DNA of 56,330 nt. Origin: Prevotella sp. (GTDB lineage: Bacteria; Bacteroidota; Bacteroidia; Bacteroidales; Bacteroidaceae). Location of the stretch: positions 1 through 56,330 of the forward strand of contig JAFZCU010000065.1 of NCBI GenBank assembly GCA_017556145.1. The letters are read 5' to 3'. A program made the translations under genes and the position numbers. This document shows positions 1-7,728 of this stretch, piece after piece (the first letter of the stretch is position 1; each line of letters opens with the position of its first letter). Under the pieces are notes generated by a model. The model was not told where the DNA came from. It was given only the letters and a program-made list of their open reading frames with translations, and ran no database searches.

Positions 1-606
1 ATCAAAAAAGATTTCCAATGGAAGAAAGGCGACGAGAAGACCGTAGAGGAGATCCGGAGGAAGTACCATCACAAGAAGATTGTATTCTTCGTCGGACGCC
101 ATGCAACCTATAAAGGTATCAACTACCTGTTAGAAGCCGAAAAGCTCATCCAGTCAGACTGCATCATCCTGATTGGCGGCAGAGGACCGGAAACTGAAGC
201 GCTCAAATCCATGACCGATTCTGAAAGAGTGAAGTTCATTGGCCGCATCCCCAACGAATATCTGCATTGCTACTATTATGCCTCCGACATCTTCGCCTTT
301 ACCTCCTGTACCAAACAGGAAGCCTTCGGCATTGCCCTTGCAGAGGCCATGTACTGCGGTTGTGTACCTGTTACTTTCACCATCGACGGCTCCGGTGTCA
401 ACTGGGTCTCCGTCGCACAACAAACCTGCGAGGAAGTTCCACTTGGCGACGTAGAGGCATTTGCGGCTGCTGTCGACAAACTGCTTAACGACAAAGATCT
501 CTACATGCAATACGCCACTGCCGGTAAAGAGCGTATTGCCAAACTATTCACCAGCGAAAAATCCAACAAACAGGCTAATGCCATCTTCAAGGAATTACTC
601 GAATAG
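1..606 (+). CDS. Glycosyltransferase family 4, C-terminal part (cut by window start)
   Basis: Frame 1 is open from the first base, so the N-terminal acceptor domain lies outside the window; 201 residues remain. They form the nucleotide-sugar-binding half of a GT-B enzyme. There is a strand-loop of the type FVGRHATYKG, then LIGGRGPE, the ASDIFAFTS segment, and the E-x7-E block within EAFGIALAEAM that in family 4 enzymes contacts the donor sugar nucleotide. The protein probably transfers a hexose onto a growing surface polysaccharide on the cytoplasmic side of the inner membrane. It ends four bases before the start of the sugar transferase at 611, so the two are surely co-transcribed. The sugar specificity cannot be read from the sequence. 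Confidence 0.9.
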   Translation: MKKDFQWKKGDEKTVEEIRRKYHHKKIVFFVGRHATYKGINYLLEAEKLIQSDCIILIGGRGPETEALKSMTDSERVKFIGRIPNEYLHCYYYASDIFAFTSCTKQEAFGIALAEAMYCGCVPVTFTIDGSGVNWVSVAQQTCEEVPLGDVEAFAAAVDKLLNDKDLYMQYATAGKERIAKLFTSEKSNKQANAIFKELLE

Positions 607-610
607 TTGC

Positions 611-1180
611 ATGAAACGGTTCATCGACTTCATCGTGTCAGCCCTGTGTCTGATTGTTTTCTCCCCGCTCATACTCATATGCTGGCTGGCTATCAAGCTG
701 AGTGGCGGACCTGCCATCTATAAGCAGGAGCGCATCGGACTGGGCGGGCGACCGTTTTACATCTACAAGTTCCGCAGCATGGTGGTCGATGCAGAGAAAG
801 AGGGCGAGGAACTGCTGCAGCAGGACGATGACCCACGACTGACACGCATCGGCAGATTCCTGCGCACCCACCACCTCGACGAGCTGCCCCAGCTGTGGAA
901 TGTCTTCATAGGCGACATGGCCTTCGTAGGCCCGCGCCCTGAGCGCAAATACTACATCGACCAGATCATGCAGCGCGATGCCCGCTACCAGCGCCTCTAC
1001 GCCCTGCGTCCGGGTATCACCAGCTATGCCACCCTGAAAAACGGCTATACCGACACCATCGACAAAATGCTCGTCCGGCTGGAGATGGACCTCTACTATC
1101 TGGAGCATCAGTCCCTCTGGACCGATGCCAAAATCCTCTGGAAGACATTTGCCGACATCGTGTCAGGCAAGATCTTCTAA
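611..1180 (+). CDS. Lipid-carrier sugar-phosphate transferase (bacterial sugar transferase family)
   Basis: 189 residues starting at ATG 611; longer in-frame starts upstream would run into the previous gene and lack homology. One N-terminal membrane segment (about residues 8-30) is followed by the family signature: [18 protein letters not shown], then the acidic [16 protein letters not shown] region and FVGPRPE. Such proteins (WcaJ/WbaP catalytic domain, PssY-type short forms) transfer a sugar 1-phosphate from UDP-sugar to undecaprenyl phosphate, the first step of capsule, O-antigen or glycoprotein glycan assembly. Its length matches the short monotopic class without the extra N-terminal membrane bundle. 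It follows a glycosyltransferase and closes this polysaccharide operon. Confidence 0.93.
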   Translation: MKRFIDFIVSALCLIVFSPLILICWLAIKLSGGPAIYKQERIGLGGRPFYIYKFRSMVVDAEKEGEELLQQDDDPRLTRIGRFLRTHHLDELPQLWNVFIGDMAFVGPRPERKYYIDQIMQRDARYQRLYALRPGITSYATLKNGYTDTIDKMLVRLEMDLYYLEHQSLWTDAKILWKTFADIVSGKIF

Positions 1181-1186
1181 ACGGTC

Positions 1187-1212
1187 ACGGTTACAACCGT
1201 AACCATGTAACC
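1187..1212 (+). terminator. Possible weak terminator or operator hairpin
   Basis: Just behind the sugar transferase stop, GGTTAC (1189-1194) and GTAACC (1199-1204) form an inverted repeat with a 4-base loop, followed by another GTAACC copy and a short T run (1213-1216). It may end the polysaccharide operon. The extra half-site would also suit a protein-binding site, so the function is open. Confidence 0.35.
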
Positions 1213-1277
1213 TTTTCCAGTTTGACTTCTTGTGTGTTCCAAAACTTGATGTATTTCAAAAAACAACCGAAAAACGT

Positions 1278-1306
1278 TGTTGTATCGGATTTTTTGTGTA
1301 TATTTG
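1278..1306 (+). promoter_or_regulatory. Bacteroidetes-type promoter of the amino acid ABC operon
   Basis: TATATTTG at 1299-1306 fits the TAnnTTTG -7 box. A TTG at 1278-1280 lies at about the right distance for the -33 box. Transcription would begin near 1313, which rules out the longer open frame starting at 1230 and supports ATG 1332. Confidence 0.6.
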
Positions 1307-1331
1307 TAGCCGATTAGCAAATGTAGCGTAT

Positions 1332-2012
1332 ATGGATAAAATCCGCGAAAGTATCATTTCCAACCTGTTGACTGAAGACCGGTGGAAGATGATGTTAGAA
1401 GGGTTGGGCGTCACTTTAGAGATTTCGCTGCTTTCCCTGCTGCTCGCCACACTCATCGGTGCGCTCATCTGCGCCATGCGTATGAGCCGGAAGCGCGTGG
1501 TCAGCGGACTGGCCAGGTTTTACATCGAATTGATGCGCAGTCTCCCCCTGCTACTTCTGCTCCTCGTGATGTTCTACCTGGTATTCGCCTCGTCAGGGTT
1601 GGGTATGATCCACATCACGGTGCTGTGTTTCTCCCTCTATTTCGGAGCTTATATCAGCGAGATCTTCCGTTCCGGCATCGAAGGCGTAGACAAAGGGCAA
1701 TGGGAAGCCGGTGCCGCGTTGGGCATGGGCAAGGGCCTGGTACTCCGCAAGATTGTCCTGCCACAGATGCTGCTCCGCATCCTGCCTGTCTACAAGAACC
1801 AGATGGCTGCCCTCATCAAGGCAACCTCCATCGTCGGTTACGTGTCCGTCATGGACCTCACTAAGGCCAGCGACTATATCCGTTCCCGGACTTTCGACGC
1901 TTTTTTCCCGCTGCTGCTGACGGCGCTCGTCTATCTTCTTCTCTCCTGGCTGTTCGGCCTGGCCGCGGATGCTCTGGAGAAACGTCTCACGCCTAAACAC
2001 CGCACACTATGA
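1332..2012 (+). CDS. Polar amino acid ABC transporter permease (HisM/HisQ family)
   Basis: 226 residues with about five membrane segments. The coupling-helix motif of this family is clear in QWEAGAALGMGKG, and the preceding FRSGIEGVDKG is also typical. After it come LRILPVYKNQ and IKATSIVGYVSV, all standard for HisMQ-type permeases. The start at 1332 (MDKIRES) is chosen because a promoter lies at 1278-1306 and the first residues align with the linker before the second permease at 2009-3487 (TEDRWKMM versus EEDRWKLL). The two permeases are paralogues and probably form the heterodimeric membrane channel. The stop overlaps the next start (ATGA), so translation is coupled. Substrate is probably a polar amino acid. 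Confidence 0.92.
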   Translation: MDKIRESIISNLLTEDRWKMMLEGLGVTLEISLLSLLLATLIGALICAMRMSRKRVVSGLARFYIELMRSLPLLLLLLVMFYLVFASSGLGMIHITVLCFSLYFGAYISEIFRSGIEGVDKGQWEAGAALGMGKGLVLRKIVLPQMLLRILPVYKNQMAALIKATSIVGYVSVMDLTKASDYIRSRTFDAFFPLLLTALVYLLLSWLFGLAADALEKRLTPKHRTL

Positions 2013-3487
2013 GAGTAGTTTGGGCCTACCTGATCCTTTCCCTCGTTCTGTCGGCTTGTTCCGGGGCCAAAGCCGGGCCGGAGGCTGAATTTGCACCGAC
2101 CTGCATCGAAGACCTGGCGGGACACAGCGTCGCCCTGCCAGGCGGCAGTTCGACCGATCTGCTCGTGTCCGCATATCCCGACATTGACATCTTGCGAATC
2201 AGCCTCGGTGATATTCCCATAGCGGTAAAAAGCGGACGGGCGGAATTCGGTTTCCTGCAGGAAGTCCAGTTCGACGCCAACCAGATGGTGCGGCAGGGAT
2301 TCAAAAAATACTTCGCGGGCATCCTGCGGGGGTCCGGTGCTGTGGCCTTCCGAAAGGACGACGTTGCCCTTTGCGACGAATTCAATCATTTCCTCCGGGA
2401 GATGAAAGCCAGCGGGGAATATGACCGCTGGTACCATGCCTGGCTTCACAACCTGGATTCGATGACGCTGGAGGCTGGGAAACGGCCAGCTCCCCGAGAA
2501 GGAAAGAAACTCGTCGTGGGCATCACCCTCGCGCACCCTTACATCTTTCTCCAGCAGGACGTCATAACCGGTATTGAGCCGGACCTGATGAACCTGTTCT
2601 GCCGTAGCGCCGGCTACAGCCCCGAATACATTATCGTGCAGTTTCCCGCCCTCATCCCCTCCCTGAACGCCAACAAGATAGACCTTATTCTCTCTCACCT
2701 GTTGGTCACGCCGGAGCGCGCCAAACAGGTCCTGTTCTCCGATGAATACATGGAAGGTGGACTATGCTGCTTCGGTGTGGATCCGCAATGGGGGGCTTCC
2801 GGCAGTGCAGGTATCTGGACGCGCACCAAGAAGAGCATCCGTGACAACCTGATTGAAGAGGACCGGTGGAAGTTGTTGGGAAACGGTCTGACCGTCACCC
2901 TAGAGCTTTCCATTCTCTCGCTACTGCTCGCTATCCTCCTCGGCATCCTGCTGTGCTATCTGCGCATGCGATCCAATGTGGTGATAAGCGGTACGACCCG
3001 TGTCTTCGTGGACGTGGTCCGCGGCATTCCTGTTCTGGTGATCCTTATGATCATGTTCTACGTCATCTTCGCCAAAGTACACCTGTCGGGCGTCACCGTA
3101 TCCATTTTCGGTTTCGGTCTCTTCTTCGGAGCATGCTTCAGCGAAGTGTTCCGTTCAGGTATGCTGAGCGTGGACAGCGGCCAGTGGGAAGCAGGAGCCG
3201 CCTTAGGGATGAACAAGATGCAGTCATTCCGCTTCATTGCCTTCCCCCAGGCGCTCAAGCGCATTGTCCCCGTATTCAAGGGAGAGGTAATCGCCCTCAT
3301 CAAGAGCACCTCCATCGTGGGATACGTCGCAGTCCTGGATCTGACCTTCGCAGGAGACATCATCCGCACCCGCACGCTGGATGCGTTCTTCCCACTCATC
3401 CTCGTTTCCATCATTTACATCATCCTGTCCCGTCTCAGCGGCACCCTGCTGGACACGCTGGACAGGAAACTCAATGCATCAAAATAA
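2009..3487 (+). CDS. Lipoprotein: binding-protein lobes in swapped order fused to a second ABC permease
   Basis: 492 residues. A lipoprotein signal ends in LSAC (Cys17). Residues about 33-155 look like the second lobe and C-terminus of a family 3 solute-binding protein: DLAGHSVALPGGSS at 35-48, SGRAEFGFLQE, and a closing GEYDRWYHAWL. Residues about 166-255 look like the first lobe: KLVVGITLAHPYIF, then a DLMNLF segment, NKIDLI, and VTPERAKQVLFSDEYMEGG with the Arg that normally binds the substrate carboxylate. From about 279 a HisMQ permease follows with QWEAGAALGMNKM. The usual lobe order is therefore reversed, or two half domains come from different duplicates. The Asp that usually binds the amino group in lobe 2 appears as Gln. 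Fusion of binding protein to permease is known; this order is not familiar to me. Confidence 0.85.
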   Translation: MRVVWAYLILSLVLSACSGAKAGPEAEFAPTCIEDLAGHSVALPGGSSTDLLVSAYPDIDILRISLGDIPIAVKSGRAEFGFLQEVQFDANQMVRQGFKKYFAGILRGSGAVAFRKDDVALCDEFNHFLREMKASGEYDRWYHAWLHNLDSMTLEAGKRPAPREGKKLVVGITLAHPYIFLQQDVITGIEPDLMNLFCRSAGYSPEYIIVQFPALIPSLNANKIDLILSHLLVTPERAKQVLFSDEYMEGGLCCFGVDPQWGASGSAGIWTRTKKSIRDNLIEEDRWKLLGNGLTVTLELSILSLLLAILLGILLCYLRMRSNVVISGTTRVFVDVVRGIPVLVILMIMFYVIFAKVHLSGVTVSIFGFGLFFGACFSEVFRSGMLSVDSGQWEAGAALGMNKMQSFRFIAFPQALKRIVPVFKGEVIALIKSTSIVGYVAVLDLTFAGDIIRTRTLDAFFPLILVSIIYIILSRLSGTLLDTLDRKLNASK

Positions 3488-3493
3488 GTTGCC

Positions 3494-4570
3494 ATGATAA
3501 GTGTCAAGCATCTAAGTAAAGTTTTCAAGAGCGGCGACAAGGAACTAACGGTTCTGCGTGATGTCAACTGCGAGATCGCCAAGGGAGAGGTCATCGGCAT
3601 CATCGGCCCTTCCGGCACTGGTAAGAGTACCTTCCTACGCTGCCTCAACCGGTTGGAAGAACCCAGCGGAGGACGGATTGAGATCAATGGTATCGACATT
3701 CTCGACCGCAAAGCCAACGTGAACCTGCTCCGGCGCAAGATGGGCATGGTGTTCCAGAACTTCAACCTGTTCGAGCACTTGACCATCCTGGACAACATCA
3801 CCCTCTGCCCGCGCACCCTCCTTGGCAGGAGTCGCGAGAAAGCCGAAGCCCGGGCAATGGAGCTGCTGCAGCTGGTCGGTCTGTACGACAAGGCCGGGAG
3901 CCTGCCCGGTGAACTATCCGGCGGGCAGAAACAACGGGCCGCCATCGCACGCTGTCTGGCCATGGATCCGGAGATCATCCTCTTTGATGAGCCTACCTCA
4001 GCCTTGGACCCCACGATGGTCAGCGAAGTGCTGGTGGTCATCCGCCGTCTGGCAAACGAGGGCATGACGATGGCCATCGTCAGCCACGAGATGCAGTTCG
4101 TACGCAGCGTCAGCACCCGCATATTCTTCATGAATGAAGGTGTCATCTACGAAGAGGGCAGTCCGGAGCAGATCTTCGAGCATCCTCAGCGCCCTGCCAC
4201 CATCGCCTTCGTCAACCGCATCCGCACCCTTGAATTCAAACTTGCCGATAAGCATTTCGACCTCTACGGCATGTTCGGCGAGGTGGGCATCTTCTGCAAC
4301 AAATACGGGCTTGGCAACAACATGCTGAAAAAAGTCCAGCACGTCATGGAAGAGATGTTCTACGGAATCCTACCTTTCGATGGTCCCGTCACACTCACGC
4401 TCGACTATAGCGAGAAAGACTTCACTCTGCGCCTGCTCTTCGTGGAAAACGGCTGCACCGCCCCGGTGCTGGACCGCCAATTCGGGGACTTCCTCCCCCT
4501 CAAAATCATCAAAGGTATGTGCAAATCCCTGCGCGAAACCGAAGCTGGAAGAATTCTCGTAGAAATGTAA
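3494..4570 (+). CDS. Amino acid ABC transporter ATP-binding protein with C-terminal extension
   Basis: 358 residues; the first 240 are a complete GlnQ/HisP-type ATPase. Visible are Walker A GPSGTGKST, Q-loop MVFQNFNLF, signature LSGGQKQRAAIARCLA, Walker B IILFDEPTSALDP and H-loop AIVSHEM. It would power the two permeases encoded just upstream (gap of 6 bases). Usual members stop near 245 residues. Here about 113 more follow, with a pattern (a helix containing MEEMFYG, alternating strands VTLTLDY and FTLRLLF, ENG, a late PLKIIKGM helix) reminiscent of a reduced GHKL/RsbW-like ATPase fold. That resemblance is an inference; the Asn of the N-box is absent, so it would be a sensory or binding domain rather than an enzyme. 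Confidence 0.9.
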   Translation: MISVKHLSKVFKSGDKELTVLRDVNCEIAKGEVIGIIGPSGTGKSTFLRCLNRLEEPSGGRIEINGIDILDRKANVNLLRRKMGMVFQNFNLFEHLTILDNITLCPRTLLGRSREKAEARAMELLQLVGLYDKAGSLPGELSGGQKQRAAIARCLAMDPEIILFDEPTSALDPTMVSEVLVVIRRLANEGMTMAIVSHEMQFVRSVSTRIFFMNEGVIYEEGSPEQIFEHPQRPATIAFVNRIRTLEFKLADKHFDLYGMFGEVGIFCNKYGLGNNMLKKVQHVMEEMFYGILPFDGPVTLTLDYSEKDFTLRLLFVENGCTAPVLDRQFGDFLPLKIIKGMCKSLRETEAGRILVEM

Positions 4571-4627
4571 GTCGATTAGTCCACCGTCTTGTCGATAATA
4601 TATATAATAATGTATATATAATTAGAA

Positions 4628-6124
4628 ATGAGGTATAAGTTCATCATATTCGTAGCCGGACTTCTCTGCTCAACCATTGTAAGGGCGCAAGATGCGGGGA
4701 AAACGCATGTAACCTACGACCTGTCGACTGAAACATCGGTAGGTACGGGCGACTATACGGCTTATCAGTTGGTGACCAACCGCCATCATGTGTTGGCGAC
4801 GCGTCCGAACACGGCATATCTGAGAGGCGACCTCAACATTGCGCATGCATTGTCGAAAGACTTCACGCTCTCGGGGGCCGTGGATGTCATCGCTTCTGTG
4901 CATGCCGACCACCAGCTGTATCTGCAGCAATGCTATACTAACCTGAACTATCAGAAGACGTTTTTCTTAGAGGTTGGCAGTCGTGAGGAAAAGCCCGTAT
5001 TGCGCGATGAAAGGCTCTCAAGCGGTTCGTTCGTCAAGGGCAACAATGCCAAGCCGATTCCGCAGATACACTTCGGCACCTGTGATTTCTGGACGATTCC
5101 ATATACAAAAGACTGGTTGCAGATGAACTTCGACTTCGGCTATGGCAAACTGATGGACAGCAACTATCGTGAGGACAGATACAAGACAGCCAGCGAGGTC
5201 AATCAGATGTATACCACAGGCGCCTATTACCACCAAAAGCATCTGTATTTCCGCACCAATCCCACGAAACGTTTCTTTGTGACTGCGGGTATCCAGCACG
5301 TGGCTCAATTTGGTGGTACGAACTATAATAAGGAGGATGATACCTTCAAGAAAAAACAGGCTAATCTAAAGGCCATGTGGAATGTGGTACTCCCCTTGGG
5401 CGACAGCAACTACTACGACGATGAATCTCTGGAAGACTGGATCTATGGTAACCACCTCGGACTGATGACTGTCCAACTTGGCTGGAACATCAATCAACAG
5501 CATCAGTTGCAGGTGTATTACGACGACATCTTTGAAGACGGATCGGGCATGCGCAAGAGCAATGGCTGGGATGGTCTGTGGGGCATGGAATATAGGAACC
5601 ACGCTACTGGCAGGCAATCTGTGCGTGGGGCCGTGATGGAATTCTTCCAGACCACAAACCAGTCAGGTCCGCTGCACTGGGACGCTGGCGACCATCCAGA
5701 ACCAATTCGCAGTCAGATTACGGACAAGGTGTTTGGCGATGACAACTATTACAACCACATGTTCTATGACAGCTTTGCCCACTACGGCATGACGCCCGGC
5801 AACGCCCTCATCACCTCACCTATATATAATCAAGACGGCTACACCCGCTATCGCGACAACCGCATCAAGGCCTGGCATCTGGGCATCAACGGCGAGATTA
5901 CCGACCATTTGTCGTATCTGGTCAAGGGCTCTTATCGTGAAGGATGGGGGACTTATCAGGTTCCGCTGGCGGTGAAACATCACTCCTTCGACGCGATGGT
6001 ACAAGGAATATACGACCTTGGCCCATGGCAGTTCTGTGCCGCCTACGCTTTCGACAAAGGAAATATCTACGGTGACTGTTCAACATTCAACATCAAAATC
6101 GGTTATCATGGCAAGATTCTATAA
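4628..6124 (+). CDS. Wzi-like capsule assembly outer-membrane protein (probable)
   Basis: 498 residues with a clean signal peptide (MRYKFIIFVAGLLCSTIVRA, then QDAG). The mature part alternates aromatic and polar strands, has many Tyr/Trp/His residues, and ends in hydrophobic strand pattern typical of a beta-barrel. The architecture and motifs such as GFEYRNH-like MEYRNHATGRQS and FFQTTNQSGPLHW match what I know of the Bacteroidetes Wzi family, in which the barrel binds capsule at the cell surface. Its placement 50-odd bases behind the ABC operon and near polysaccharide genes is compatible but not proof. The upstream gap (4571-4627) is very AT-rich, without a clear -7 box. The last 17 bases overlap the next gene. 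Confidence 0.7.
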   Translation: MRYKFIIFVAGLLCSTIVRAQDAGKTHVTYDLSTETSVGTGDYTAYQLVTNRHHVLATRPNTAYLRGDLNIAHALSKDFTLSGAVDVIASVHADHQLYLQQCYTNLNYQKTFFLEVGSREEKPVLRDERLSSGSFVKGNNAKPIPQIHFGTCDFWTIPYTKDWLQMNFDFGYGKLMDSNYREDRYKTASEVNQMYTTGAYYHQKHLYFRTNPTKRFFVTAGIQHVAQFGGTNYNKEDDTFKKKQANLKAMWNVVLPLGDSNYYDDESLEDWIYGNHLGLMTVQLGWNINQQHQLQVYYDDIFEDGSGMRKSNGWDGLWGMEYRNHATGRQSVRGAVMEFFQTTNQSGPLHWDAGDHPEPIRSQITDKVFGDDNYYNHMFYDSFAHYGMTPGNALITSPIYNQDGYTRYRDNRIKAWHLGINGEITDHLSYLVKGSYREGWGTYQVPLAVKHHSFDAMVQGIYDLGPWQFCAAYAFDKGNIYGDCSTFNIKIGYHGKIL

Positions 6125-6497
6125 ACATCTCATCTCTTACCTCTTACTTCTTACCTCTTACCTCTTTATTTCCTGTCAGGAGGGTGGCGATGCCGGTGAT
6201 CTGTTAGGTCAGTGGCGGCTGACTGGCTCCGACACGAAGTACATCAGTTTTTCGGGCTCCATCACATGGATCAAAAGCCTCAACGAGAATGAACTGTATG
6301 GCAACTTCCAGCATGTGGGCGACAGTCTCTTTATACAATGCTACTCCATCAAGGGTGAGCCAGCCGACACTGCGCTGGTGGAAAACAGTTTTGGTTTCAG
6401 GCCCTTCAACAATATCCGCATGAAGATAGAAACACTGACTTCCGACCGTCTGCTGCTGCGAAAAGACAATCAGACCTGGGGTTTCGATAAGTACTAA
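6108..6497 (+). CDS. Small lipocalin-like lipoprotein
   Basis: 129 residues from ATG 6108. That start gives a perfect short signal peptide ending FISC, while the open frame further upstream lies inside the Wzi-like gene. The mature part begins with LLGQWRLTGSD and has about eight predicted strands (for example SGSITWIKS, LYGNFQHVGDSLFIQC, DRLLLRKDNQTWGF), the layout of lipocalin-like domains common in Bacteroidetes lipoproteins. Ligand unknown. The coding sequence for the hydrophobic part of the signal peptide is made of 7-bp tandem repeats (6129-6170). The 17-base overlap with the gene before it suggests coupling. Confidence 0.75.
   Translation: MARFYKHLISYLLLLTSYLFISCQEGGDAGDLLGQWRLTGSDTKYISFSGSITWIKSLNENELYGNFQHVGDSLFIQCYSIKGEPADTALVENSFGFRPFNNIRMKIETLTSDRLLLRKDNQTWGFDKY
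6129..6170 (+). repeat. Heptamer tandem repeat inside a signal peptide
   Basis: Six consecutive 7-bp units of the form CTTACCT with substitutions (first CTCATCT, last CTTTATT). They encode the Leu/Ser/Tyr-rich hydrophobic core of the lipoprotein at 6108. Confidence 0.85.
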
Positions 6498-6530
6498 TAG
6501 GGAAAATCCCTGCCAATTTAGGGAAAATCC
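6498..6530 (+). promoter_or_regulatory. Pair of 12-bp direct repeats, probable activator site
   Basis: TAGGGAAAATCC occurs at 6498-6509 and again at 6519-6530, both perfect, 21 bp apart (two helical turns). The second copy ends just where the -33 region of the promoter at 6531-6562 begins. That is the usual geometry for an activating response regulator, for example of the LytTR type, bound to one DNA face. The protein is not identified. Confidence 0.55.
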
Positions 6531-6562
6531 TTTGTTTTGTTGCCAAAAAAGTCGTTCCTTTG
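6531..6562 (+). promoter_or_regulatory. Promoter of the Ser/Arg-rich protein gene
   Basis: TTTTG at 6535-6539 and TTCCTTTG at 6555-6562 resemble the -33 and -7 boxes. The -7 box deviates in the second base, as expected for a promoter that needs an activator. Confidence 0.5.
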
Positions 6563-6609
6563 CACTGTAAAATTAAAAATGATTGTCAAACAGTTTAAAT
6601 GATACGATT

Positions 6610-7722
6610 ATGAAGAAGATGATGATGACCCTGATGGCGATGCTGACGATAGCAGTCTCTGCCACCGCAATGAGTTTCGAGCAGGCCCGTAACGAGGCTT
6701 TGTTCCTGACTGATAAAATGGCCTATGAGCTCAACCTCACCGACGAGCAATATGAGGCTTGTTATGAAATCAACCTCGATTATCTGATGGGTGTGACGGG
6801 CCGCAACGATGTATTTGGCGTCTACTGGGAGCGTCGCAACCTCGATCTGAGCTATATTCTTTTCGACTGGCAATGGAATGCCTATATCGCAGCCAGCTAT
6901 TTCTACCGTCCCCTCTACTGGGAGGCAGGCTACTGGCACTTCGGCATCTATGCCCGCTATCCGCACCGTGACTATTTCTACTTCGGACGCCCGCACTTCT
7001 ATGCCACCTATCGTGGAGGACATGCCTGGCATGTTCATGGCGGACGTGGCTACTATTATGACCGCAGAGAGCATTTCCGCGCCCCGAGAAGAGAACATGT
7101 AGGTATGCACGACCGTTGGGACCGTGGTGAATTCCAAGGCAGAAGCCACAGCTCTACCCGCGTGACGGCTCGTCCGGAAAGCAGAGGCCGCATCGAAAAC
7201 GGAGGTCGTGTGGAAAACAGAGGCCGTAATGACCGCAGCATCGGAAGACCCGAATCAGGTGCCAGAAGAACGGAGTCTGGAATCGGAGGAGGAGCCCCTA
7301 ACAGAAGCGTTGAGCGCAGCAATGAGAATAACGGCGTAAGAAGCCGTCAGGTTGAAGGCCATCGTTCCTATGGCTCTGGTAACAGCAGTTCAAGACCCAG
7401 TAGCAGCGTAGGCAGCAGCAACTCGACTCCCAGCCGCAGCTTTGGCAATAGCAGCAGTTCGCGACCCAGCAGCAGTGTTGGAAGCAGCAGTTCAAGGCCA
7501 AGTCGTAACATCGGCAGCAGCAGCCCGACTCCCAGCCGCAGTTTTGGCAATAGCAGCAGCTCGCGCCCCAGCAGCAGTGTTGGAAGCAGCCACAGTTCGG
7601 CTCCAAGTCGCAGTATAGGCAGTTCTTCCAGCCGTAGTTCATCACCCAGCCGCAGCGCAGGCAGCTCACATAGTGGAGGTGGCTCCCGTAGTGGTGGCGG
7701 ACATGTCGGAGGCCGTCGATAA
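6610..7722 (+). CDS. Secreted protein with Ser/Arg-rich low-complexity tail
   Basis: 370 residues. Start ATG 6610 gives a signal peptide (KKMMMTLMAMLTIAVSATA). The folded part (about residues 22-130) is rich in Tyr/Trp and contains ELNLTDEQYEACYEINLDY, as in small periplasmic proteins with a Spy/LTXXQ-like helical start; this is only a resemblance. From about residue 160 the protein becomes Arg/Gly rich, and residues about 255-370 are Ser-rich repeats. The unit TPSRSFGNSSSSRPSSSVGS recurs about three times. Function is unknown; a basic, disordered tail could bind surface polysaccharide or nucleic acid. Its promoter carries two perfect direct repeats, so it is likely inducible. Confidence 0.8.
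   Translation: MKKMMMTLMAMLTIAVSATAMSFEQARNEALFLTDKMAYELNLTDEQYEACYEINLDYLMGVTGRNDVFGVYWERRNLDLSYILFDWQWNAYIAASYFYRPLYWEAGYWHFGIYARYPHRDYFYFGRPHFYATYRGGHAWHVHGGRGYYYDRREHFRAPRREHVGMHDRWDRGEFQGRSHSSTRVTARPESRGRIENGGRVENRGRNDRSIGRPESGARRTESGIGGGAPNRSVERSNENNGVRSRQVEGHRSYGSGNSSSRPSSSVGSSNSTPSRSFGNSSSSRPSSSVGSSSSRPSRNIGSSSPTPSRSFGNSSSSRPSSSVGSSHSSAPSRSIGSSSSRSSSPSRSAGSSHSGGGSRSGGGHVGGRR
7376..7720 (+). repeat. Ser-rich coding repeats
   Basis: About 100-bp units containing AGCAGCAGTTCGCG-like and CCCAGCAGCAGTGTTGG blocks recur (compare 7442-7490 with 7544-7591). This long tract is prone to recombination and length change. Confidence 0.8.
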
Positions 7723-7728
7723 AAACGC

